Shown: positions 5,777 through 12,037 of the stretch, piece after piece
Position numbering within the stretch: position 1 is the stretch's first letter
Layout of the letters: each line of letters begins with the position of its first letter
Source of the DNA: Limnoraphis robusta CS-951
GTDB lineage: Bacteria; Cyanobacteriota; Cyanobacteriia; Cyanobacteriales; Microcoleaceae
Direction: 5' to 3'
Assembly (NCBI RefSeq): GCF_000972705.2
Contig: NZ_LATL02000017.1
Location: 1 to 13,238 of the forward strand
DNA length: 13,238 bases
Translations under genes and position numbers: made by a program
Notes under the pieces: generated by a model
What the model saw: only the letters and a program-made list of their open reading frames with translations
Databases searched by the model: none
Told to the model about the DNA's origin: nothing

Positions 5777-6934
5777 TTATTTTTGGGCGGCGATCGCAAA
5801 CCAAGTTGGACGAACGCTAACGGCTGGTGTTTTTTCAGGTTGAGAACGGTTTGGAGTTTTACAACTGTGTTTGAGAACAAAGGCTTCAGTTGTTTTTTCT
5901 GAAGAAAAACCTGCTTCTGTTACAATAGCGGTTAAATCTAAATCTCGCATTTCACTCCAAAAGGGTTCATTATTGTTAAGGGTTTGCCATTCGGAAATAA
6001 AGGCGGTATAAGCATCCATATGTCGATATAAGGGCGCATCTAGATGAATCATTATTCCCCCAGGTGACAACAACCGATAACATTCACGCATGACATTCTT
6101 AATGGCAAAAGTGGGAATTTCATGCAATAAAATATGAGAGACAATTAAATCAAATGTTCCGTCTGGAAAGTTCGTGTTTTCCGCATTTTGTTGAGAGAAA
6201 TTAACTCGTTTATTTAAGGCTTCTGCCCGAGCGTGAGCATATTGTAACATGGGCGCACCAATATCAATCCCATGAATTTCTGCATCGAGATAAGCATCAA
6301 TATAGGGCAGGGTACTATGACCGACTGCACATCCCATATCCAGTATTTTTTGAGGTTTGAAATTAGGATAATTGGGCTTGAGATAATTTTGAATCACTGA
6401 ATGACCCATATCATCATTAAGAGTTCCTAACCAACCGCGACCATAAACAAAAACACCCCGATCATAAATGGCGCCGACTGCGAGGTCGTTTTCAATGATT
6501 TCAGTATGATATCCTCCAGGCATACAATGAATATCAACTTCGGTCATATAAGCCGGAATTTTGAAGTTTGGATCGAGTGTTAAAGACCCGATTTGATTTT
6601 GTATATTTTTAGCTTTTATAATCAGTTCGGGAAGTTGACGTTCAACACTTGAACCGACAGACTCCCACATCATTTCCTGTTGAAATCGCTTTAAAATACT
6701 CCACCAGCGATAATAGGATTGATCTTGCATCGCCTGTAAAATATCATGGCGATTTTGGGGAGGATGTTGATGTTTTTGTTCAAAGTTTGGCTTGGCAACA
6801 TTTTCATAAATTTTTTTATTGTTTGATGCCATTTGACGGTTAATATGAACAGATAGACTTTGCATGAAGTTTTGACGGGCTAACTCATCATGCGTCGTTT
6901 GGGGCATCATTGAGTGTTGAAATTGTGAGTTCAT
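5777..6934 (-). CDS. Class I SAM-dependent methyltransferase with long N-terminal domain
   Basis: 385 aa. Residues 1-190 are an N-terminal region that is mostly helical up to 115, followed by a beta-rich segment with DIHCMPGGYHTE (134-145) and a GRGWLGTLNDDMG loop (165-177). The SAM-binding Rossmann domain follows: motif I ILDMGCAVGHST (197-208), acidic Asp224 at the end of strand 2 (HGIDIG), SQQNAEN (247-253), motif IV FDLIVSHILLHE (261-272) and a post-motif RLLSPGGIMIHLD (287-299). The C-terminus includes NNNEPFWSEMRDLDL (320-334) and a basic tail. The substrate cannot be deduced. The two-domain layout suggests a small-molecule substrate bound between the domains. It heads a minus-strand group with the coiled-coil and SnoaL-like genes and is divergent from the bicupin. 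No clear ribosome site precedes the ATG at 6934. Confidence 0.88.
   Translation of the reverse strand: MNSQFQHSMMPQTTHDELARQNFMQSLSVHINRQMASNNKKIYENVAKPNFEQKHQHPPQNRHDILQAMQDQSYYRWWSILKRFQQEMMWESVGSSVERQLPELIIKAKNIQNQIGSLTLDPNFKIPAYMTEVDIHCMPGGYHTEIIENDLAVGAIYDRGVFVYGRGWLGTLNDDMGHSVIQNYLKPNYPNFKPQKILDMGCAVGHSTLPYIDAYLDAEIHGIDIGAPMLQYAHARAEALNKRVNFSQQNAENTNFPDGTFDLIVSHILLHEIPTFAIKNVMRECYRLLSPGGIMIHLDAPLYRHMDAYTAFISEWQTLNNNEPFWSEMRDLDLTAIVTEAGFSSEKTTEAFVLKHSCKTPNRSQPEKTPAVSVRPTWFAIAAQK
5790..5797. repeat. HIP1 site GCGATCGC
   Basis: Exact HIP1 octamer at the 3' end of the methyltransferase gene. I find no further copy to the right of it in the window. Confidence 0.9.
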
Positions 6935-7316
6935 GGTTTAGGTGGTGTCAAAAAACAAAGAAGTTACTAGGGTCATAAATCCCCCCAATATTGGGAGTGT
7001 GTGAGTTCGATGAAAGGCTGATTGTTGGAAAATGCAGGCGTTAAAATGGGGTCTTGAGACTCAGACTGTCTCGAACTCCGATTCAGTGATTTTCTATTTA
7101 GATCTTCTTAAAGATTGGCTGTTGTTTGCTGTATGGGTTGATACGGTAATTTTTGAATGAAATCTGGTAAAATATCATCTAAATTTCAACGCCAAGTTTT
7201 TATTATGAATTATAAACAATCAAGAATTCAATCGCTAAAGTTCACTGAAATCTAGACAAATTTTGATAGAATGAACACCACAGGCGAGTTTTGAAAAGGT
7301 AAAGGACTGCTAAAAC
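6935..7316. promoter_or_regulatory. 382-bp divergent intergenic region with inverted repeats
   Basis: This region must hold the promoters for the methyltransferase group (leftward) and the bicupin (rightward). Structures seen: a 12-bp palindrome CCCAATATTGGG (6984-6995); GAGTTCGA at 7003-7010 with its exact complement TCGAACTC at 7071-7078; and, just inside the second arm and overlapping it by two bases, GAGAC (7056-7060) with GTCTC (7068-7072). A possible -10 for the bicupin is TAGAAT (7267-7272), with no good -35. No open reading frame or RNA gene could be supported. The inverted repeats could be operators or leader structure. Confidence 0.4.
7301..7306 (+). promoter_or_regulatory. Ribosome binding site AAAGGA for a GTG start
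   Basis: AAAGGA is followed by a 10-nt spacer and GTG at 7317. No ATG lies in frame until codon 24, inside the conserved-looking N-terminal segment, so the GTG start is preferred. Confidence 0.45.
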
Positions 7317-8186
7317 GTGGAAATAGATGATTTTTTGAGTGTTCCGCCGATTCCAGAGGATTGGGGTGGAGATGGTCAAAGTCGTATGAGTTTATCGGGG
7401 CGGCGAACCGCTATTTCTGATGAGTATAAACCTCGTGAGTATCTGTTATTTGATAGCAATTTAGTTTCCGAAGAAAACGACTGGAAAATTCCTGGAATGC
7501 CGGAAAATATAGCCCCTATAACCCGTCGTTTGTTGAGTTGGCATGATTGTGGCGCATCAACAGCTAAAGTCGTTTTCCCGCCTGAATTTACTGCCCCAGA
7601 AGGCATTTTTACCGCAGACTTAGAGATTTTTGTATTAACAGGTGAAGTTCAAGTTGGGGAATGGAAGCTACCCAAACATGGCTATTCTTTTATTCCGGCT
7701 GGTGTGAAAGTTGGGGAATGGAAAGTGTTAGGAAATCAACCCGTTGAACTCCTCTGGATGGAAAATGGGCCTGTTCCGTTGCAGTATAAATTCGCTGAAA
7801 ATACGGTTCCAAATGCGAGAATTGGTGATTATATTCCCGCACTAGATACTAAACTTTTACCTTGGGCTACAACCAATACCGTTCAATTTGAGGTCGCCAA
7901 GAAAAAATGGTTAAGAAAAACTCAGAATGGTGGGGTTTGGTTGTTAACAATTTTTCCTCACTATGATGGTCACTATTCTATGATTCAAGCCTACAATGAA
8001 GATGATTTTTGCCTATCTGGATATTTGGATCTTGGAGATTATCGAGTTCAGAAAGATGGCTATTGTTACTGTCCTAACTTGAGTATTCTTCCTCGTCACA
8101 TTACGGATGAGGGATGCTTATTTTTCGTTAGAGTTGATCGAGATTTATCAAAACAGGGAACTGTAATTTCTTATAAAAATGATTAA
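7317..8186 (+). CDS. Bicupin protein (DUF4437/ChrR-cupin-like)
   Basis: 289 aa with a GTG start. Two cupin-like beta-barrel repeats are visible. The first has EIFVLTGEVQVG (103-114) and HGYSFIPAGVKVG (121-133). The second has DDFCLSGYLDLG (229-240) and DGYCYCPNLSILPRH (247-261). Both keep the 'xLxGxxxxG ... GxxxxPxG' skeleton. The usual metal ligands (HxH...E and the late His) are not visible in the first repeat. In the second only scattered His residues (215, 219, 261) could take part, so it may be a metal-poor or non-enzymatic cupin, as in anti-sigma (ChrR-type) sensors. VGEWK occurs twice (113-117, 132-136). It is divergent from the methyltransferase and overlaps the convergent reductase gene by 4 bp. 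The function is unknown. Confidence 0.75.
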   Translation: MEIDDFLSVPPIPEDWGGDGQSRMSLSGRRTAISDEYKPREYLLFDSNLVSEENDWKIPGMPENIAPITRRLLSWHDCGASTAKVVFPPEFTAPEGIFTADLEIFVLTGEVQVGEWKLPKHGYSFIPAGVKVGEWKVLGNQPVELLWMENGPVPLQYKFAENTVPNARIGDYIPALDTKLLPWATTNTVQFEVAKKKWLRKTQNGGVWLLTIFPHYDGHYSMIQAYNEDDFCLSGYLDLGDYRVQKDGYCYCPNLSILPRHITDEGCLFFVRVDRDLSKQGTVISYKND

Positions 8187-9190
8187 AATTTAATCACAAC
8201 TTTTCCACAATTTTTACCCTTGAGTAAATAATCTACTGCCGAGGGAATCGATGCAATTCCTCTAAATTCTGTGGAATCAACGATGACTTTAATTTGACCG
8301 GATTCGAGTAAATTAAACAAGCGATTTCTGGCTTCTGCACTATGTTCTTGATAGAGTGGCATCAAAAATCCTCTGACTGAAGCCCCTTTCCAAAACAATT
8401 TTTCATAAATTCTAGGTTGATTGACAACTTCTAACTGTTCTGCATATTCAGAAATAAAACCAACAACAACTAAACGACCTCTAACCGCTAAATGATTAAC
8501 AGAAATATCAAAAACTTTGCGACCAATACATTCAAAAACTAAGTTAATTCCTTTCGGATATTCTCGTTGAAGAACCTCGTTGATATCTTCTGTGCGATAA
8601 TTAATTACTCTGTCGCAACCGAGTTTTTTCAGTAGGTTTGCTTTCATTTCTGAACCACAAGTTCCGATGACATGATTTCCCGCTAATTTTGCTAATTGAA
8701 CGGCGATATGTCCTGTTCCTCCTGCGGCTGCGGTGACTAATATTGTCTCCTGAGTTGTCATTTCTCCCACTTGTTCTAGGGCGACTAAAGCTGAAATTCC
8801 AGTGGGAATTATTGTTAAGATTTCTGGGGTTGCTTCGGGAACTTTGATAGCGAGATTTCCATCAATCACTTGATATTCGCTATATCCACCCCCTCGAACT
8901 GTTGTAGCGACAGTATCCCCTATTTTAAAGGTTGTAATATTTTTACCAACTGCTATTACTTCTCCCACTGCTTCAACGCCTAGTTCAAAGGGTAGAGTGG
9001 GGTTAAAATAGGGGATTTTTCCTTGACATAATAAAGTATCAAAGCCTGCATTGACTCCAGCAAATTTATTTTGAATAATAATTTCATTTTCAGCAGGTTC
9101 ACGTAGGGGAATAGTAATGATTTCAACAGCAGATTTAAAGTCAGTGCTAACTTTACTTGCGATTAATTTTTTGTAGGTTTGATGGTTCAT
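8183..9190 (-). CDS. Medium-chain dehydrogenase/reductase, quinone-oxidoreductase/PTGR3-like
   Basis: 335 aa, full length. The GroES-like N-terminal domain contains GVNAGFDTLLCQG (45-57) and FELGVEAVGEV (68-78). The Rossmann domain has AAAGGTGHIAVQLAK (154-168), the MDR nucleotide-binding loop of the NADPH-preferring quinone-reductase branch. It lacks the zinc-ligand Cys lobe, so a zinc-free enoyl/quinone reductase is more likely than an alcohol dehydrogenase. Its closest resemblance by eye is to prostaglandin reductase 3 (ZADH2)-type proteins, which reduce the double bond of alpha,beta-unsaturated ketones. It is the last gene of the five-gene minus-strand operon, 38 bp after the alpha/beta-hydrolase-like gene, and overlaps the bicupin stop convergently. 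No visible defect. Confidence 0.9.
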   Translation of the reverse strand: MNHQTYKKLIASKVSTDFKSAVEIITIPLREPAENEIIIQNKFAGVNAGFDTLLCQGKIPYFNPTLPFELGVEAVGEVIAVGKNITTFKIGDTVATTVRGGGYSEYQVIDGNLAIKVPEATPEILTIIPTGISALVALEQVGEMTTQETILVTAAAGGTGHIAVQLAKLAGNHVIGTCGSEMKANLLKKLGCDRVINYRTEDINEVLQREYPKGINLVFECIGRKVFDISVNHLAVRGRLVVVGFISEYAEQLEVVNQPRIYEKLFWKGASVRGFLMPLYQEHSAEARNRLFNLLESGQIKVIVDSTEFRGIASIPSAVDYLLKGKNCGKVVIKF

Positions 9191-9228
9191 TGAATATTAA
9201 ATTACATCATAATTTTTTAAAATCTTAT

Positions 9229-10041
9229 TCATTTCAAAAATTTTTCTATTAAGTTAGCAATCGTTTCATATTGTTGATTCATCATCCAAAGTGTACCGTT
9301 TTCAATCATAATCTCTTGACTGTGAGGAATAGCTTCTGATAACCAAGATTGATTTTCGGGTTTAGCTAAACCTACTTTTTCTAAAGGTTCTAACGCTTTA
9401 TCTCCGGTTAAAACTAGAGTTTGAGATTTAATCTGTTTAAATCTTTCTTTCGCCAACAGACAATATTTTCCTACAGCAACACCTGGATATATAGGAGAAG
9501 CGAAACATTTTAAATCATCAATCACACAGCGATGATTTAACTCTCCATTTCCCACATAGTTAACACGAGCAAGCCAACATTGCATTAAATGAGAACCATC
9601 TTCTTTTATTTGAAATCCAATTGAATATCTCTGCACGATTTTTTCCTGTTCTTCGGCATCAAACCCATGCACATTACAAAGGATTAATTGATTGATTCGT
9701 TCAGGATAAGTCGCTGCAAGTTCACCTGCAATATAACCGCCCGTTACACTTCCGAGAACATGACTTTTTTCGATTCCTAAGTGATCCCAAAGTTCAATCA
9801 CATTTTTAACATAATCAGCAACAGAATATTCTCTAGGCGGTTTATCTGAATCTCCTAACCCCATTAAATCCATCGCAATGACTTGTCTTTTCTCAGCTAA
9901 AATCGGAATAAGTTCTCGAAATTCATCACTGCTTCGAGGGGTCATGTGTAGCAGTAAAATCGGTTCTCCTTCGCCAGCAATGCGGTAGAGAATTTGTCCG
10001 TCTTCTGTATCTAGATAAGCTCTTTTCACTTGTGATTTCAT
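9229..10041 (-). CDS. Alpha/beta-hydrolase-fold protein lacking the canonical catalytic triad
   Basis: 270 aa. The fold is clear: oxyanion strand ILLLHMTPRSSDEF (28-41), VIAMDLMGLGDSDKP (54-68), nucleophile-elbow strand HVLGSVTGGYIAGELA (94-109), YPERINQLIL (112-121), TLVLTGDKALEP (208-219) and a C-terminal helix ending KFLK. The elbow should read G-x-Nuc-x-G, but here it is Gly97-Ser98-Val99-Thr100-Gly101, putting Val at the nucleophile position. The usual acid (GxxD after strand 6) is Ala216, and the expected His loop reads ENGTLWMMNQ (247-256) with no His. Relatives with GHHTGA-type elbows exist, so this may be a non-hydrolytic branch (lyase, isomerase or binding protein). It starts 43 bp after the DUF3598-like gene. 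The ribosome site is weak. Confidence 0.85.
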   Translation of the reverse strand: MKSQVKRAYLDTEDGQILYRIAGEGEPILLLHMTPRSSDEFRELIPILAEKRQVIAMDLMGLGDSDKPPREYSVADYVKNVIELWDHLGIEKSHVLGSVTGGYIAGELAATYPERINQLILCNVHGFDAEEQEKIVQRYSIGFQIKEDGSHLMQCWLARVNYVGNGELNHRCVIDDLKCFASPIYPGVAVGKYCLLAKERFKQIKSQTLVLTGDKALEPLEKVGLAKPENQSWLSEAIPHSQEIMIENGTLWMMNQQYETIANLIEKFLK

Positions 10042-10084
10042 TATTGCTATTTTTCTGTTAAGAAGGTAATCTAATTTAAAATTA

Positions 10085-10525
10085 TTACATTCGTTCTTCT
10101 TGAATCAAAGTCCGTTGATAAATTTGATGATTTTTGAACCATTGCCAGGTGCGGGCGCGATAATTATTGCAAGGGCTAATTTGAATCATTTCATAAATAT
10201 AAGCATCCGGTATTCCTTTATAAGCCAACCATAAAATGAGAGTAGAGTCATCAGCTTCCCAAGCTTTCCCGGTAATACGTTCGGTATCAAAAATCAGTTT
10301 ATTATCTTGATAGGTTGCTGGAAATTGATGTTCTTCTTGTTTACCATTTTCCCACTGATAACGGTTAATTTGAAAATAGGAATAATCCCCCGTTTGGGGA
10401 AATTGACAAGTTAAATGAGATTGATGTTCATCAATAATTTTCCCTTCGGTGTTAACGAGGGTATAAGTTCCTTTCCAGTCACCTTCATGGCGGGCTAAAA
10501 CAGGCATTTGTTCGCGTAGGTTCAC
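10085..10525 (-). CDS. Single-module DUF3598-like beta-barrel protein
   Basis: 146 aa from a GTG at 10525. The frame is open to a TTG at 10549, but that would place AGGAGG inside the gene. AGGAGG (complement of 10536-10541) with a 10-nt spacer points to the GTG. The pattern GDWKGTYTLVNTEGKI (15-30) followed by Q-x-x-x-x-x-x-F and NRYQWENGK (54-62) aligns by eye with GTWTTYSPEKEV...NNYTYSDG of the larger DUF3598 protein at 4222-5013. The rest alternates short strands and Trp/Tyr-rich segments, as expected of a lipocalin-like barrel. No catalytic motif is seen, so ligand binding is the likely role. It lies between the aldehyde dehydrogenase and the hydrolase-like gene in the operon. Confidence 0.7.
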   Translation of the reverse strand: MNLREQMPVLARHEGDWKGTYTLVNTEGKIIDEHQSHLTCQFPQTGDYSYFQINRYQWENGKQEEHQFPATYQDNKLIFDTERITGKAWEADDSTLILWLAYKGIPDAYIYEMIQISPCNNYRARTWQWFKNHQIYQRTLIQEERM

Positions 10526-10624
10526 CCTAATTAATCCTCCTCTTTTCAAGTTTTGATTTAAGAATACCTAAGTTTAACAAAAGAATGATGATTTTTTTGC
10601 TTTTTTATAAACTTTTTAGTTTTG
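10526..10624. other. AT-rich gap inside the operon
   Basis: This 99-bp gap between the aldehyde dehydrogenase and the DUF3598-like gene is the longest in the five-gene operon. It carries an inverted repeat, TAACAAAA at 10575-10582 and TTTTGTTA at 10620-10627, which overlaps the dehydrogenase stop. No GC-rich terminator is present. It could hold an internal promoter or a processing site, but nothing definite can be seen. Confidence 0.3.
10536..10541 (-). promoter_or_regulatory. Strong ribosome binding site AGGAGG
   Basis: The best Shine-Dalgarno sequence in the window. It selects the GTG at 10525 (10-nt spacer) for the small DUF3598-like protein and argues against the TTG at 10549. Confidence 0.6.
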
Positions 10625-12034
10625 TTAATACCACCAGGGGTCTAAAACAGATTGTATTTTAGTTAACAGGGCTTTTTTACGGAAAAATCGCTGCATTGAA
10701 GCTGCCCCCATTCGTGAACCTCCCAAACCTGAACATTTAAACGAATTTTTTTCACCTTCATTAATTAAAGCAGTTAAAGCTGCATCGTTAATACTAATTG
10801 CCCCTGCTTCTATCTGTTGAGCGATTTCTAATGCTTCTGTTTGTGAAGCTGCAAAAACGGCTGCACTCAAGCCATAAATGCTGTCATTAGCGAGTTTAAT
10901 TGCTTCTTTGGGAGATGAAAAACTCATCACAGGCATCAGAGGCCCAAAGCTTTCTTCGGTCATTATTTTCATCCGATGATTAACCTGAGTTAACACCGTT
11001 GGACGACACCAAAATCCCCCATTTAATTCTTCAACTCGACCTCCAGTATTAATAATAGCACCTTTTTCAGTTGCATCTAACAAATGTTCAGCAATAATGG
11101 TTGCTTGTTTAGCTGAAATAATCGGCCCAATTTCACCGCTTTTAAGGTCAGGATAGTTGAGAGATAACTGATTGGCTTTTTCAACGAGTTTATTCACAAA
11201 AATATCCTGTATTGACTCAGCAACATAAATGCGTTCTATGGACAAACAAGACTGTCCGGCGTTAATCACAGAACCCCATAAAATAGCTGAGGTTGCTTGT
11301 TCTAAATCAGCCGACTCTAAAACAATAACAGGATCTTTTCCTCCCAATTCTAAAAACGCCGGAATCAACTGTTTAGCAGCTAATTCAGCAACTTTTTTGC
11401 CTGTTGAAACACTTCCTGTAAAACAAATCGCATCAACATTTTCAATGAGATGTTTTCCGGTTTCTCCTGCCCCTTCAACATAAGCTAAAATTTGGTTTAA
11501 CTGGTGAACAGACTGAATTGTTTTAACGAGTGGCTTAATAAATCGAGGGGTTATTTCACTGGGTTTAATCAGAACTGCACAGCCAGCTAATAATGCCGGA
11601 ATTGCATCAATTAAAGACAGTAAAAAAGGGAAATTCCAAGGACTAATAACTCCAACCAAAGGATAAGGAACCAGTTGAGATTTAATCTGAATAAATGGAA
11701 TCGCGGTAGTTTTTTCTTCTGTTAAACAAAGTTCTGGCGCGAGTTTACACCATCGATCTAAACTAGAAATAACACCATCAACTTCCATCACTGACTCTCT
11801 CATTCTTCCCGTATCTTCAACTAAAGCTTGAATTAAAGCTTGTTTTTCAGAAATAAGGGCTTGCTTCCACTGTTGTAAAACTTCGATTCTCTGATGAATA
11901 TCTAAGCTTTTCCAATAGGTTTGAGCTTGTCGTAAATGATGACAATTTGCAGTAATTTCTGCCTCGCTGGGAGGGGTAATAAAATAGTCAATTGTTCCGG
12001 TTCTGGGATTGCAAACTTGAATTGTGTTGTCCAT
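10625..12034 (-). CDS. NAD(P)-dependent aldehyde dehydrogenase
   Basis: 469 aa, complete ALDH superfamily member that oxidises an aldehyde to a carboxylate. Landmarks in order: GVISPWNFPF (128-137, including catalytic Asn134), cofactor Lys157 in IKPSE, GAG and FTGS (188-190, 205-208), general-base Glu229 in LELGGKDP, catalytic Cys263 in NAGQSCLSIERIYV, EESFGP (360-365) and NDSIYGLSAAVFA (383-395). All key residues are present. The C-terminus SGLGGSRMGAASMQRFF (435-451) resembles the benzaldehyde/coniferyl/succinate-semialdehyde group more than fatty aldehyde dehydrogenases with a membrane anchor, so a soluble enzyme is likely. The specific aldehyde is unknown. It starts 3 bp after the nitrilase-like gene stop, so the two are almost certainly co-transcribed and possibly translationally coupled. 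Confidence 0.95.
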   Translation of the reverse strand: MDNTIQVCNPRTGTIDYFITPPSEAEITANCHHLRQAQTYWKSLDIHQRIEVLQQWKQALISEKQALIQALVEDTGRMRESVMEVDGVISSLDRWCKLAPELCLTEEKTTAIPFIQIKSQLVPYPLVGVISPWNFPFLLSLIDAIPALLAGCAVLIKPSEITPRFIKPLVKTIQSVHQLNQILAYVEGAGETGKHLIENVDAICFTGSVSTGKKVAELAAKQLIPAFLELGGKDPVIVLESADLEQATSAILWGSVINAGQSCLSIERIYVAESIQDIFVNKLVEKANQLSLNYPDLKSGEIGPIISAKQATIIAEHLLDATEKGAIINTGGRVEELNGGFWCRPTVLTQVNHRMKIMTEESFGPLMPVMSFSSPKEAIKLANDSIYGLSAAVFAASQTEALEIAQQIEAGAISINDAALTALINEGEKNSFKCSGLGGSRMGAASMQRFFRKKALLTKIQSVLDPWWY

Positions 12035-12037
12035 GTT

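Noticed and set aside
5746..5880. Longer start (137 aa) for the coiled-coil protein
   Set aside because: The extension lies mostly inside the methyltransferase gene in another frame, while a good AGAGG site sits 8 nt before the ATG at 5745.
11229..11483. 84-aa plus-strand reading frame inside the aldehyde dehydrogenase gene
   Set aside because: It is antisense to conserved ALDH motifs (Cys263, Glu229) and its openness follows from the codon pattern of that gene.
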